Assembly: GCA_010094045.1 (NCBI GenBank)
Contig: ML986592.1
Span: forward strand, 164,506 to 228,505
DNA length: 64,000 bases
Origin: Lojkania enalia
Lineage: Eukaryota; Ascomycota; Dothideomycetes; Pleosporales
Direction: 5' to 3'
The notes under the pieces were generated by a model, which was not told where the DNA came from, ran no database searches, and saw only the letters and a program-made list of their open reading frames with translations. Numbering within the stretch: position 1 is the first letter of the stretch; the number at the start of each line of letters is the position of its first letter. Both the position numbers and the translations under genes were made by a program. Below, piece by piece: positions 13,383 to 25,492 of the stretch.

Positions 13383-14790
13383 AGAACGCGTGCGAGATGT
13401 GTGGATTGAGAATGGGAATGTTCAGATTGCGAGAAGTGCATGGATAGCAGATATCTCTTGTTTGTGTTTAGTTTATGGATTGCATTGCAGGCGCATGGAT
13501 CATGATGATGGGAATTGATTGGGATGGAATGGAAAACGGTAGCTTATTATATGCATGGTGGATTGTTCTACGCCGAATGGGTAGATGAAGAAGAAGGTGA
13601 GTACACGGAGGAAAGTTTATGGGTTTTATTTTAGCGCAAGCATGATCCACCGTCTCGGCAACTTGGGAGTGCAGGTCCGAATTTTGCTGGGGGGGTGGAC
13701 GTGGTATGTAGGTAGATTTTATACAGGTTTGTGGTTATTCTTTCCCTAGCATTGTGTGATGTGTCGTGTGGTTTCCGTCTGGTGCCTTTGGTTCAGTAGT
13801 ATTGTGATTTCCGCTTTGCGATATGAGGAATTGAGCGAAGAGACGTGTTGGAAAGTGGAGTGTGGAGTCACGTAGCTCGTGTTTGCGCGTTCCGCGCGTA
13901 TCCTGCCTACGTCGTTAGACGTATAGAATGGCGCACGGGCAATGCCGTGCCAGATATAGGTAGGGCATAAAGGTTAGTACGGGGTAGTAAGCTAGACTGC
14001 AGAAGGAACGAACAGAGTTCCGTGGGGTGGAGAGAATTAAAGTGGGTCGGCGACCACGATGTGGGTGGGTTTTAGTTGTGTTAGGAACAAGGGACTATTG
14101 ATGAAAGAGGGAGAGAATGTGTGTCGGTTATGCTGATACCTTTTGTGGAAACGGGGATGTATAAAGCAAGAAGATGAATGGGATTTATAGAGCTGCACTA
14201 GGTGTGTTTGTTAAAGGGCTTCTAGTAGTATTTTCGTAGAAGATGTGTGAAGATAAGCGGTTATTGTGCTGGGGAATGGGAGATGATCTCCGTGTGCGTA
14301 CTATCAAAGAGGGATCTAAAGTGGACTCGGGTTGTGAATTAGGAGCGAAGAAACTGGAAATGAATGCAAAGACGAAGGTATTAGTTCTAGCGGCTACAGG
14401 AAGACAGATTCGAGAAATGCTAGGGCGGGTGTGATAGCTTAATTTACCGCGTCAGGTGATCTCTCCTGGAGCGCTGGCGTCAAAGAGGGGCGGTATTTGA
14501 TTTGACTCAAGTCATCGATGTTAGATAAGATGGGACAATATTCAGATGATTATGTTTGGCGATGTGATAAGGTTCGACTGGTACATGGAAAATTCGATGT
14601 TGACGTATATGTGAGGAAGTCGCCTTAAGGTGTCAAATTCCGAATTCATTCCATTGAACACTGTGTTAATTGTGGCATATACTATTTACCAGATACCGTA
14701 GAACATTGGTAGTTAATAAGCAAATTACCTAATATCCTGCAAACTATGTTATTTATAGATATATCTTTCATCTCTCTTATATAGGTAAAA
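13383..14790. other. 3' region of the HECT gene and intergenic DNA
   Basis: No supportable gene. The first few hundred bases should contain the 3' UTR and polyadenylation site of the ligase. The 63-codon ORF at 14243-14434 has no recognisable family. The last 150 bases turn AT-rich towards the transposon at 14.8 kb. Confidence 0.5.
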
Positions 14791-14850
14791 TATATAACGT
14801 ATTCCACTATTAAAGCGGCTAAACCATCGAAGCGGCCACTTTTTCTTAGC
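14791..14850 (+). repeat. Left terminal inverted repeat of the 14.8 kb Fot1-like element
   Basis: Pairs with 16592-16650 on the opposite strand. The inner core CATCGAAGCGGCCACTTTTT is identical in the two ends; the outer core copy here is TTAAAGCGGCTA where the other end keeps CATCGAAGCGGCCA. AT-rich sequence outside the core (TATATAACGTATTC) also matches in inverted orientation. Confidence 0.8.
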
Positions 14851-16591
14851 ATTACAAACACTACGTACGAACCATAATAAATCTACAACACGACCTTCTA
14901 TTAATTTAACAAGAAGGTAGAATTAAGCTTGCCTTACAGGCGTATAAATTAGGCCAGTTTAAGAGCGTGCGACGCGCTGCTATAGCTTTTAATATATAAT
15001 ATTAACAACTCTCTGCTCAACTTTACAGAATCGCGTTTCGCCCTTATATACAACTAAATCGCTAGAAGCTTATAGTAACTGAAGAATAAACAATTATACA
15101 ATATATTCTTAACCTTAATTCGCGAGGATTTACGCCCCAGCTATACGAGGTAGTAGATATAGTAGATAAACTATTAGGCGTACGTGGTAGAACACCTATA
15201 AGAAAGAATTAGCCTAAACAATTCGTAGCGTGTATAGACGAGCTTAAAACAGCCTTTAATTAAGTAAAGGATTGCTAAAGAATAAAATAAGAGAATCTAG
15301 AGGTTATTAATATGTAGTTTAAGCTCGTATAGAATACAATTGCAAAATATAGTATATATAATAATAATATCTACAACTTTAATAAGATAGGCTTTTAGAT
15401 AGGTATTATTAGTACTATAAAGGTTATTACAGGTTTAGAATATTATATAAAACCTACTCTTATATAGCTAGACGATCGTAAGTAGATTATAATTATCTAA
15501 AGTATCTACGCTGCTGCGTATATAACCCTACTATTTATTATCTATAAAGAATATATCTATATCTCTATATAGTATAAAGAAATAGGTATACTATACGATT
15601 AGAAAATTTCAGTTTCTAAGAACGGCTAAACAAATAACGTACTTAGTCTTAAGTAGCTAAAGTACTTTAATAAATATATAAAAATGCGTTAGATAGAGTT
15701 ATATAAGCTACTTATTTTAGACGGCTATAAAAGCTACCTTAACCAGGAATTTAAAGATTACTACCTTATATAAAAGATCCTAACACTTTATATACCTTCT
15801 TATTTATTATATATACTTCAGCTTCTTAATATAGTTTACTTCTTACTATTAAAGCTAAAGTACTTATAGTATATATAAGACTTAGCGCGCCGACACGTCT
15901 ACTATATTAATAAAGAAGGCTTCCTTCTAGCCTTTAAGAACGCGTTTTTTAACATGTTTATATATAAGAACTATTAAAAGACCTTTAAAGTAATAGGAAT
16001 TATTCCTCTAAACGCGCAGGTTATATTAGATTACTTTAATATATAACTACATACCCTACTAGAACTACTTCTATAAGAAGACTTCTAGTAGTCTAAAACT
16101 CTAAGTAATATACATAAATTTAGGTTATAATTAACACTTATACGAAAGTCCTTTATATAATCACTAAAAGAGGCGTAAGAAGGATTCTCACAGCTTATAA
16201 AAGGTGCTGAGTTAATACTATATTAGAATGTACTTCTTTAAGCTCGCAACTCTAAGCTTAAAAGGTAATTAGAAGAAGTAACTAAGTGTAAAACGCGTAA
16301 AAGAAAGTATATTCAGTATAGCAGTATAGTATTATATAGCGAGGGATCTTTATACGTAGCTGCTGAAGCATCTATAGGCTCTCAGCCCTTTAAGAAGACT
16401 CGTGGTGCTAATACTTAAGAAAGGGCTCAACCAGCTCAACGCCACTATAGTAACTGTAGTAAGACTGGATATAACGCTTGTACGTGCCAAAAGGATAGTA
16501 GGGAAATTTCTGAATTAGATGAAAGTGTATCGTACGTAGAATCTCTTATTAGTATTGAGTAAATTAACTTTTTGTATATGGTGTTCGTTGC

Positions 16592-16650
16592 GCCAAGAAA
16601 AAGTGGCCGCTTCGATGGTTTGGCCGCTTCGATGGTAGAATACGTTATAT
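16592..16650 (-). repeat. Right terminal inverted repeat of the 14.8 kb Fot1-like element
   Basis: Contains two clean copies of the core TGGCCGCTTCGATGG in a row (reverse of CCATCGAAGCGGCCA). It ends about 34 bases from the stop codon of the neighbouring membrane-protein gene. Confidence 0.8.
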
Positions 16651-16683
16651 ATAAGTCTAACCGATAGGAAAAACGCTTAAAAA

Positions 16684-17961
16684 TTATGATATATTCGGTA
16701 GAAAATTCACCCACTCCACCGATTTATAGACATCGCTAGGGAGTGCCCTTAAGCTGATAAATACCTCCACTATTAGATAAACCCTTGCTAAAAGATAGAA
16801 AAGCGTAACGATATGAAACATTACCTGGCAAATCATACTCTTTGAACTATCCCTGAATCCGTCACAACTGAAGAATCGCACGATTGAAAATATAAACATT
16901 GGTAAAGCGATCGGCAACGCGACTGTTGACATGACTGCAGCTACCCTCCAAAGCAAACACTCCATAGCAGTAGGAAAATGCCAGTTCCAAGCAATGCAAT
17001 GGAAACACCCAAAGAGTGTGCCAACTACTGACATAGCAATAATTTCGAAATTATCTCGCTGTGAACCACTAACAAGTAGCCCGCCAGGTACTTTGTCCAA
17101 GCTTGACGTAATCTCCGGCCTCAGTGCAGAAATTTTAATGATGATGGGATATTGCACATCCTTTGGTTTCTTCCACCATGCCGCATATGAGATCGTCGTA
17201 CAGAACACAAAAGCCATTGTCGTAAGTTCCAATGTGGTTATTGGTAAGCCTTGTACTGCCCGCGCAATGCATTGTACGAGTAACCAACCAGCCTGCAATA
17301 CCGCGATCGCCTTCGCCAGGCTGTCTTCCTTACTCCGATCCATGAGTTCATCCTTTGAGATCTCGGGCACCGGAACATGTCCCTCTTTTACCATCCACCA
17401 CAGCTTTGTAGCGTCATTTGTCAAATTCTGCAGTTGTGTTTGCTCGCCGACCTGAAGCTTAAAGCCTCCCATGTCTGCAAAGAAACTATGCTGCAGCGTC
17501 CAATGCTTATACCCAAGTTTCCTCATTCTCTTGAGTAACTCTCTAGCCTCGAAAATCTCCCAGATTGCATTCATTGACCAGATTTCTGGCGCCATAAGTC
17601 CCATGAACATGAACAGGAATTTCATCCCGAGTTTCGAATCCCCGACCTCTGGATGTACGGCAATCCAAGTGCAAATAAAGAGCGTAAAGAGGCAGCTCCA
17701 GAGTAGACTGATTGTGCCGCGGCCATCAGGGTCGGGAGTCCAGCCTTGCGTGTGCGTAGTGTTGGCCATGAAAGTTTCACCCCTCGGAGGCGAGCAGCCA
17801 AGAAAAAGGCTTTGAAATCGTACGATGGGGTTGTCAGGTAGATCGTGGTATTTGAGAGGGTAAATATGATATGGAATGCGAGGGGGCATGGCATTGGGAG
17901 GGAGGAGTCGATTGCATAGTTGTAGTTGAGCTGAATACGAGGGTGAGCGGTCTGAATCCAT
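16684..17961 (-). CDS. Fungal multi-pass membrane protein, function unknown
   Basis: Intact single-exon ORF of 425 residues with an ATG at 17961. A second in-frame Met at 17769 precedes 'QGWTPDPDGRGTISLLWSC', the start of the conserved part in this Pezizomycotina family, so the shorter start is possible. Hydrophobic segments are visible at about residues 85-102 (SLLWSCLFTLFICTWIAV), 112-125, 225-240, 245-262, 310-330, 335-362 and 375-400. A charged loop (about 135-215) lies between them. I know the family only as conserved fungal membrane proteins without an assigned role. The stop codon lies about 34 bases from the end of a transposon, so the native 3' UTR has probably been replaced. Confidence 0.75.
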   Translation of the reverse strand: MDSDRSPSYSAQLQLCNRLLPPNAMPPRIPYHIYPLKYHDLPDNPIVRFQSLFLGCSPPRGETFMANTTHTQGWTPDPDGRGTISLLWSCLFTLFICTWIAVHPEVGDSKLGMKFLFMFMGLMAPEIWSMNAIWEIFEARELLKRMRKLGYKHWTLQHSFFADMGGFKLQVGEQTQLQNLTNDATKLWWMVKEGHVPVPEISKDELMDRSKEDSLAKAIAVLQAGWLLVQCIARAVQGLPITTLELTTMAFVFCTTISYAAWWKKPKDVQYPIIIKISALRPEITSSLDKVPGGLLVSGSQRDNFEIIAMSVVGTLFGCFHCIAWNWHFPTAMECLLWRVAAVMSTVALPIALPMFIFSIVRFFSCDGFRDSSKSMICQVMFHIVTLFYLLARVYLIVEVFISLRALPSDVYKSVEWVNFLPNIS

Positions 17962-18025
17962 TTACAGGCAAAACAAGCAGGGGGCTTCGTCTCAGCCACA
18001 CCTCAGCCTCGTTATATTCTGGCAA

Positions 18026-18560
18026 GGCTGCGTTCGATCATGAGTAGATGAAAACCTAACTCTGTATAACAACACTATTTAGAAGCTCTGCAGGAGCAGT
18101 GTAGCATTGCAGTCTCTGATTGTTTTACAACTACACGTTTATTCCACATTTTTTCCCAATAGACCCGGCAGGCTCTCTGTGGCACAGGTGGTTCAGATGT
18201 TTGTCGCAAGGCTATATTCGGCGCAAGGCGCGTCCCAGCGTCTGCACTGCCTCAGTCTTGCTAATCACCTTCGCTCCCTTAGAACAACTATATTATCCCT
18301 CCGGGCTGATGCAGATTTAGAGCAGACTAAGACAAGAATATGGTAGAAATGTTAACAATCCGAGCAAGCACTGAAAAACTGAAACTTTTCGCAAATACAT
18401 CTAGACTGTAAGAGCATCTAAATGCATTTCAAGCCGAAAATGGATCTCCGATAAGCTCTGCTATATTCCTCCGCAATAGGGTTCCTACACAGTCGCCCAA
18501 AACTAGCCACCGGATCAAAACATCCTATAATGAAGTAATTTACAAAGATAATTGCCACTG
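18026..18560. other. Intergenic stretch upstream of the membrane-protein gene
   Basis: No supportable gene. Two overlapping short ORFs on + (18107-18346 and 18120-18320) show no family features. It probably includes the promoter of the gene on - that starts at 17961. Confidence 0.4.
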
Positions 18561-18569
18561 ATTACACAT

Positions 18570-20270
18570 AGATTCGGGAGTTGCAGCTACAATAGCCGCT
18601 GCCGCCTCGGCAGCAGCCTCCTCTGTAGAAATCGCCCTTCTACGGACCTGCTCAGCATCTGATTGGTCCTGAGCCTTCTTGATATTCTCGATATTTATAA
18701 ACCTCTCTTATAGGTCTATTTAAACCTTTTTACGTGGCTTTAAAGGGCCAGTAGTCTCTAGTAGGCGCTTGAGGCGTATGTTTTCCTGTAAGCAGGAGGG
18801 GGGTGGAGACTGTATAGGGTGGTATAGATAGATATATTGATGAGGTCCCTTTGACCTCTCGGTCAAGGTACGACTGGAGAATATATAGTACATGAGACTG
18901 CTTAGTCAAGGGCTGCATAGCTGATTAGGCACGCGACCTGAGCTTACATTCCTGCTTCTATTAATGCTGCCCTGGCATCTATAGCTGATATAGCCTTACT
19001 AGCTTTATAGAAGACTAGCCGAGTCGTGTGAGTAATATTTTCATATTCCTGGAGCTGCTGCCGTATACAATAGAGGTTCTGAGCGCTCTGAGGCGTATTA
19101 TAAAGGGTATTAATAGCTGATATAGGCCGTAGGGGTGTTATAAGCCGGCTGGGGCTAGCTAGGCCGGCCTTGAACCTGTGAGGATTGGATTACCGGGTTG
19201 ATATTCAATAGGTAGAGGCCTGTCGCTCGCCAGCCAGCTCGAATAGTACACTTAGTAAGGCATTCATCTCTAGCGTAGTTATATTACTGTACAAAGCGTT
19301 CTTTCTTTACAGGTACTACATCGTTAAGTACTACTAAGGCCTAAATCTACTGTCGATAATTTAACTTAACAACCGAGAAAGGTGCTAAATCTAGAAGCTA
19401 TAGAATATGTGGTGAGAGGCGAATCTTGTCTCAGGGAGGGAGATGAGGAGCTGAACTGATTGATTGAGGATGGCCAGCAGGCCATATTTATGTATATAAG
19501 GAAGGGTATATCAGCTGATATCCAGCGTGATTTGATATCGTGTAACGGTATCTGATACAACCTGCAACCGGATAACTTGCTCCCGTACGATAGTCGGAAA
19601 TTGTACTCAGTAGACTCGCTAAATTCCTATCACAGAATATGTGAGGAATGCGCAGGTATATATAATAGCTCGATTCGATTCTGTTTACAAAGCTATTAGA
19701 ACTTAATATTAACATAGCTGCCGTAGCTGTCTACTAGTAATAGGCGGTACTGCGAGCAAGCGACAGCAGTTAAAGGTATAAAAATACGCCGTAGCTACTC
19801 AGTACTAATCACGTACGACATCCAGCCATTTTACCAGGCACTACAATCGCTTACCTATAGCGGATATATACTTAATTATTAATACACACTCATAATCCTC
19901 TAGAGATTTAATATAAGCCTTCTTTTGATAAGCTAGTAAGGACTAGAGTATTCGTATATACGCCAAGTGCGATACCAGTCTCGTCCATATTATAAATATC
20001 TTCCAGCTATTTCGTGGGCTCGGGCGTGTGAAGGGGGCAGGCGCGGGCATCTTCTTCTAGTATCCATTCAACCAAGAATTCTTCTTGCTTAAGAGGTGAG
20101 CTGCTGTTGGTGTTGTTGGCTGGTCGCGCTATTTATCGCGCCATTCAGGCGATTTCGGAGGGTCGATTCAGAGATGTTGTAGGCCTTCGCCGCAGCTCGT
20201 TTGCTAGGATAGAGACCTGCGTAATAATCGCCGATAGCTAGCTGAATTGCTTGTTCGCGAGTATCCATAT
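18570..20270 (-). pseudogene. Pogo-like DDE transposase relic split by a solo LTR
   Basis: Read on -, the relic starts near 20270 with MDTREQAIQLAIGDYYAG and 'KRAAAKAYNISESTLRNRL', a Psq-type helix-turn-helix. Next come 'EEFLVEWILEEDARA' (about 20080), 'MDETGIALG' (about 19975), 'LLVDSYGSY' (about 19740, a DDE aspartate region) and 'LLYIPAHSSHI' (about 19650). A 227-bp solo LTR (19408-19634) interrupts it. Beyond the LTR it continues with 'RAGWRATGLYLLNINPVIQSSQV' spread over about 19185-19255, and a Glu/Ala-rich C-terminal helix (about 18590-18700). Frameshifts and stops are frequent, so it is dead. It belongs to the pogo superfamily but differs from the Fot1-like elements elsewhere in the window. 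I did not find its terminal repeats. Confidence 0.8.
19408..19634 (+). repeat. Solo LTR, 227-bp type (Copia-like), copy 1
   Basis: Starts TGTGGTGAGAGGCG and ends CCTATCACA, flanked by a perfect 5-bp target duplication GAATA (19403-19407 and 19635-19639). It has a TATA-like stretch (ATTTATGTATATAAGG). TG...CA ends and a 5-bp duplication mark an LTR; no internal retroelement sequence adjoins it, so it is a solo LTR left by recombination. It sits inside the pogo-like relic. Confidence 0.9.
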
Positions 20271-20687
20271 TCAATAGCTGGTGTGGAGAGAAATCGCGAT
20301 TATTTGGTGGATGCGCGTGTTGGTGCGGGTGCGCAAGAACCCCCATGTGCGCAGGAACTAAATAGCCGAGCTTATGGCAATATACAGTATCAAAGCGATA
20401 CCGCATTAGCAGAATCAGTATTCACCACCGGGAAGCATATCGAAATGTTCTTTTCCAGACTCTATCGCCAAATTCTTAAGCTTCTTAATATTATTGCCCT
20501 ATGTAAGAAATCCAAACCCAAATCTGATCTCAGAACGATCGAAGTGATGGTGGGTATCTAAATCCATTTTCAACTCTCAAATCTCAAAAGTATTACTTGA
20601 TCCCTCCATTCTCCTAGTCCTTCATCAGCCTTTCCAAAAGAAAGGCGTATTCTATAATCATACACTATCTTTCTCAAAAGATGACAT

Positions 20688-22864
20688 TTACACGGCATTC
20701 ATCTCCCCAATCCCATTTTCGTTATACGCTTCCCTCTCGTATAATGTCTCCGGCTGCACCTTCCGCCTCAAAATGTACCTATTGAAGAAATACGGAACCT
20801 GTCGCAGTCCATACGCGGCATGGACATGAGTTGGAACGCTGAAGATCTGATCAAGCTCCTCGAGCGTTTTGCCTTTGGTTTCCTGTGCACGCAATTAGTC
20901 TTTGCTCACCCCAGCACAGGCACGACTACAATCAAGGAATTGACAGGACCAAGAGGTGAAAGAACTCACCGGTAAGAACAGTAGAACCAGGAACCAACCG
21001 ATGACATTCCACGCCGCATACCAGCCAAATGCGCCTTGAGGCTTGAACGCCGCCAACAAACTCGGCCACGTGATGCTGAGCACGAAATTGAAGAACCAAG
21101 TGGTAGCCGTGGCCAGACTCATTCCGATCGTGCGCACATACAAGGGATAGGCTTCGGCAGAGTAGGTGAAGGGAACGGGCCCCTCGCCGGGACTGTATAC
21201 GATGCCGAAGAGGTAGATGCCTAGGGCGATGCAGGCCACGCGCGCAGTATCGCCCTCAGGGATATAGAAGGAGAATCCAGTGAAGAGGAGGAATATTGCC
21301 ATGAAGGGGAAGGTGGTCAGCAACAGGTTGCGGCGGCCGAAAGTGTCGATGGTGTACACGGCGGGAATGGCGAAGAGGAAATTTATGATGCCGAAACCCA
21401 GGGACGCAGCTAGCGCGGATTGATTGCTAAAGCCAGACTGAACGAAGATAGAACTTGAGTAATACGCAATGACGTTGACACCGCAGAACTAGCCAGACTT
21501 TTTAAAATCATGCTACGAGGGAAGGGTTGGGGAGAGGGGTCAGTGTTCCGTACCTGCTGCATGAACATGACAATCTCACTTGCGAGCATGGCCCGCCTAT
21601 TCCTAGGAACAGTCCAAAGCTCCTTGACTTTACTCTGCCCAATTTTCATGTTCTCCTCCGCCTTAAGCAGCTCGGCCATGTAAAATAGATCCCTAGCTGC
21701 TTGGATCCTATTGTACCGCAACTTACACATGGCGTGGTACGCGCTCGCGTGTCGTCCTTTTGACATATACCAACGCGGAGATTCAGGACATAAGAAAACG
21801 AAGAAGCACACGATGACGGCAGGGAACATGGCGGAGGCCATCATGATACGCCAGTTGAGGCCGGTGATATTTGGCTTGTCAGGTACGCCGAAGAAGGCGA
21901 GATCGGAGGCGTAGCCGACCATAATACCAAAAGCAGTCCACATCTGCCATTGCATGACTAGTGCACCACGAATGGCGGGTGGAGTGCATTCTGCGGCGTA
22001 GATGGGGACTGTGGCAGACTTGGGACCGATGCCTAAACCAAGAGCAAAACGGGCGACGAACATGTGCCACCATGTCTAACTTCGTCAGAACACCATTCTT
22101 TCTTGGTCAAATATAAAAGGCCTTACGTTAACAAATCCTTGCCAGAAACAAGCAACAGCGCTAAACAAGCAGGTGATGAAGATCGTGCCGCGTCGCCCAA
22201 ACCAGTTGTTGAACGGAGTGGTCAACCAGCAACCGATAAACGCACAGCACATGTATGGAGCTCCGTTGACCAGGCCGGTAAGCCATGTTGATCGGGGGTC
22301 ATCGCCGCCAATTCCAAACTGGCCAGTGTAGAAAATCTGGGCGCCGTTGACCACGGTCTCGTCTTCATTTCAATCAGCCATCAATTCGAAAGAGTCAGAA
22401 TCAGGATTCGACATACCCATTCCCTGCACAGCCGCGCAGACCGAGCAAAGAATAATGACAAGATACAGGGTCCATGGCTGACTCCACCGATGCTCAATCT
22501 CCATGGTCAAAACATGCTGTTCCTCCTCAGTAACTCCTAGGCTACTGGCATGTTCCATATTCTGCGGATCTTTTGCAAGGCAAGCTCCGATCTCGAGCGC
22601 TCGAACATCCTCCTCCTCGGCAAGAGCATGCTCGTACGCGTATGCACGGCCCATCTTCCGGAGCTCGTCGTAGGAATAGCCTTGCAGAGGGTTGGCAAGT
22701 TTGGCGTTCATGTTCCGCCGCGCCCGTTCGGTGGCTGATTGGGCTACAGAACCGCGATGGGCAGTGCTCATGGATGCCGAGCGGTCCTTATCTTCCGCAT
22801 ATTCCGTGTTTGAATGAGGAGATTCTCCCCGTTTCTCAACGGGTACGGATTCCTTGTTCGACAT
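20688..22864 (-). CDS. MFS sugar/polyol:H+ symporter, five exons
   Basis: Exons (in - order) 22864-22417, 22362-22127, 22075-21554, 21488-20970 and 20882-20688 join in frame to 639 residues; all four introns are GT-AG and 51-87 nt long. Residues 1-120 are a hydrophilic cytosolic extension with KYxYDELRKMG-like character. The sugar-transporter core follows: 'VQGMDETVVNGAQ' across intron 1, 'NNWFGRRG', 'FVARFALGLGIG', 'PIYAAECTPPAIRG', 'PESPRWY', 'FMQQFCGVNVIAYY' across intron 3, 'DTFGRRNLLL', and the closing 'PETKGKTLEELDQIF' across intron 4. These are signatures of the Sugar_tr (SP) family, 12 membrane helices at the plasma membrane. The nearest relatives in my memory are fungal sugar/inositol-type permeases; the substrate cannot be read from the sequence. 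The gene looks intact although repeats flank it. Confidence 0.9.
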
Positions 22865-25492
22865 ATTGATAGATACCGTCCTAGCAATTGATAAATACTA
22901 GATCAACTACTATTATCTTCAACCGATATCTCTGAACTTTCAATGTATTAGCAATAGAACGAGGTGTAAGGAAAAATATTATACCTTTTTGTTCCCGCAA
23001 GTACAGCTTCACTAGCAATGAAGCTTACACTTGCCTCGTTACTTCGAAGCAAGTGACATGAAAGCAAGTAAATTCCAGAAAGAGACCACAACTCGCGGGG
23101 CATGGAGCAAATAAACCCCACCAGCCGCTGACGCCCTCCCGGCCGGCACCCCGTAGTGGCACACTCCAACACTTGTGGAGAGGCCGTAAGGCGAACCGTT
23201 CGCGTAACAGGGGGACCCACAAAACGCTTTGGATCTACAGCCGAATTCCTACATGTGGCTATTGCTTAGCTGTACTGTGACCTCAGACAAGCGTCCTCCG
23301 CCATCGTCTTAGCTTCGTATTCCTCGATTCTTAGCTTCAACGACCGTATTCAATGCCTCTAAATAACGAAAAGCAAAGCTGGAAGAAAAGTTAAACATCT
23401 AAATTGCATATCGACATATCAGCTCTACATATAGCAATTTCCATAGGCGTGAGGATTGAAAGGCGGGCGACGAGCGCGATGACATCACAGGCCGATCCGT
23501 TCACTTACCCTGCAAGTTGCGACCCCCAACCCCCCGAGAGGCTCACCTGCCACGCGTAGGGCAAAGAAATAGCAGCCAAGATCAAAGAGGATGCCGAAAA
23601 CCGAGATGCGAGACGGGTAAAAGGTGATATGCGGAGTACACGCCTTGCGATCTCCGCTTCTCGAGATGGGCATCATCGACATGCGGTGGACGGGATGGCT
23701 CTATCGTCAAACTCTCTTCCCGTGGTTATAGTGTACCTAGTTACTTAATTCGCTAGATTGTCAAGACAAAGAACCCGAGATCGAAAACTCCGGCGGTTGG
23801 CTTCTGGGATTGTTCTGACGTCGCACGCGCTCAACCTTTGTGCTACAGCCGCTAGTGTCCCAAGTTGGAGATCGACGTTCGTCGATGCTCGGACCAAGTG
23901 TCAAAACGCCATGGCCCATGACGTCAGAAACTCTATCTCGACGCAGGGTCATCGCGATGTCCGAGTGGGCTCAAAGGACAGATCGATTTCATCAATTTTC
24001 TAGGGGTCTGGTGAAGGAAATTCTCGCGAGGCAAAAACTGAGCCTCAGCCCGCGCGACGAGCAATGCATTATTCCCATATAGTAGTAGAGTGTGTAGTGC
24101 CTGCGTAACAGTACCAGTTCGCGGCTACCAACGAACTCACAACGTACATTTCAATTTTAAGAAGTAGTCACAACAAGCCTTCCCGAGCCCTTCAAAGCGC
24201 TCAGCTTCTCCACCTCCCACCTCTTGTCAAGCTTGACACGATCCCTGGATGCTTCGACATCATAGCCAACGCTTCGCCCTAGCACCGCCCCGCCTTGGCC
24301 AAGACCTTTGCGTTCTTGGGGGTATCTTGGAGGTGCGGAGAAACAAGTATGTACTGTATATAGACGTTAGGATTGTTTGGTGGGCCTGGAGAAACATCCG
24401 GAAGGCATAGTACAGGTAGTAGTGCATGTTGTGGAGCTTGCTGGTAGTTTTCATGATGTCAGAGCTGGGGGCCGTGTGTGACAGGTCCGAGTCGCACGCG
24501 ATTTCCTCGTGCAAGGATAGAGACGAAACTAATCGCGATGCAACAGAGGCACGGGAAACGTTCCGAGATTTTAGAGACCTTAAATACGTCGCCGGCCATT
24601 TCATATGAAAGCTGCCTGATAGTACTTAATAGCTCTCCCCACTGTTGCTCTAACTCGAAATATAGCTCCCAGTGCTCATAAATTACTGCATCGAAACCAT
24701 ATACAACAACTCAGCTCAACTCAGCCCAAAGCGTCTATATACCACTCCGACTATTTTTACATCTAATACTTCGAAACCATCTCTAGCGCCACTGACAACC
24801 CCAACACGCCAAATCGCAAATTTAAATCGTATGAAACTCCAGCGCCGAAATATCAGAAAACCTGCGTTGAGGAATCAACGAATTCCCTGCCTGCTCAAAA
24901 TCCAAGAACAAAGCGATTAGCTTACACTTTCAATTATGGGATTAACGTTGATCGGTAGGTATAGCCGCGAGCATAATTGGTGACCGGTTTCTGCATTCTC
25001 ATTGGTTTTAGCCCTGGGCCCCACACAATAAAGTGGTTAATGAGCACGTGCTAGTGCCTTGCAGATGTTGTTTTGTACTTAACTCCAGTCACTGCACTGC
25101 CTAATCTATTCCTAATTTAAGCCAGAATACATCATGTGATCTGCTACTTATAGTGAGATGGGGGCATCACTCGAAAAATTACTAGGTACTGTGTTTGCAC
25201 TTCCTAAAACCTTGAATAGGAATTTCCTTTGGGGCCATACCTGACCGCTGCTCGCTAATTGAGATGGGTCTGTGGAACTGGTAGAGTTACTAATGGAGGT
25301 CTTGTCCTGGGGACTCAACTTTGCTCTTAGTTCTAGTTGGGCTTGCTTTGGCCTCCAGCTCCATAGCTGAGAATGAATTTCAGCATGTAATAATTGCTAG
25401 GTGCTGGCGTCCAAGTCTTAGTTCAAACCCGTCGTATGCTCATTGGTAGAGCTCTCTTGCCTCTTTGTGTCGCTTTTGTCTATGTAAAAGAT
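22865..25492. other. Gene-poor region upstream of the sugar transporter
   Basis: About 2.6 kb in which I see no supportable gene on either strand; all ORFs are under 115 codons and lack family features. The part near 22865-23300 should hold the transporter promoter. Confidence 0.4.

Larger units (their letters stand above)
14791..16650 (+). mobile_element. Fot1/pogo-type DNA transposon, near full length, RIP-decayed
   Basis: About 1.86 kb bounded by inverted ends near 14791-14850 and 16592-16650. Each end has a doubled core, CATCGAAGCGGCC, twice about 4 bases apart, then CACTTTTTCTT; the left outer copy is mutated. On + a broken transposase can be read: a helix-turn-helix region (about 14930-15010), 'RGFTPQLYEVVD' (about 15125), 'YNFNKIGF' (about 15365, the YNMDEKGF-like motif), 'LLILDGYKSY' (about 15710, a DDE aspartate), 'YILQLLNIVYF' (about 15815), 'KEGFLLAFKNAF' (about 15920) and a C-terminal zinc-knuckle-like Cys cluster (about 16440-16495). 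Many in-frame TAA/TAG codons block it. The size and plan match the fungal Fot1/Pot2 branch of pogo elements. A second, truncated copy of the same family lies at about 60108-60718. Confidence 0.85.
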
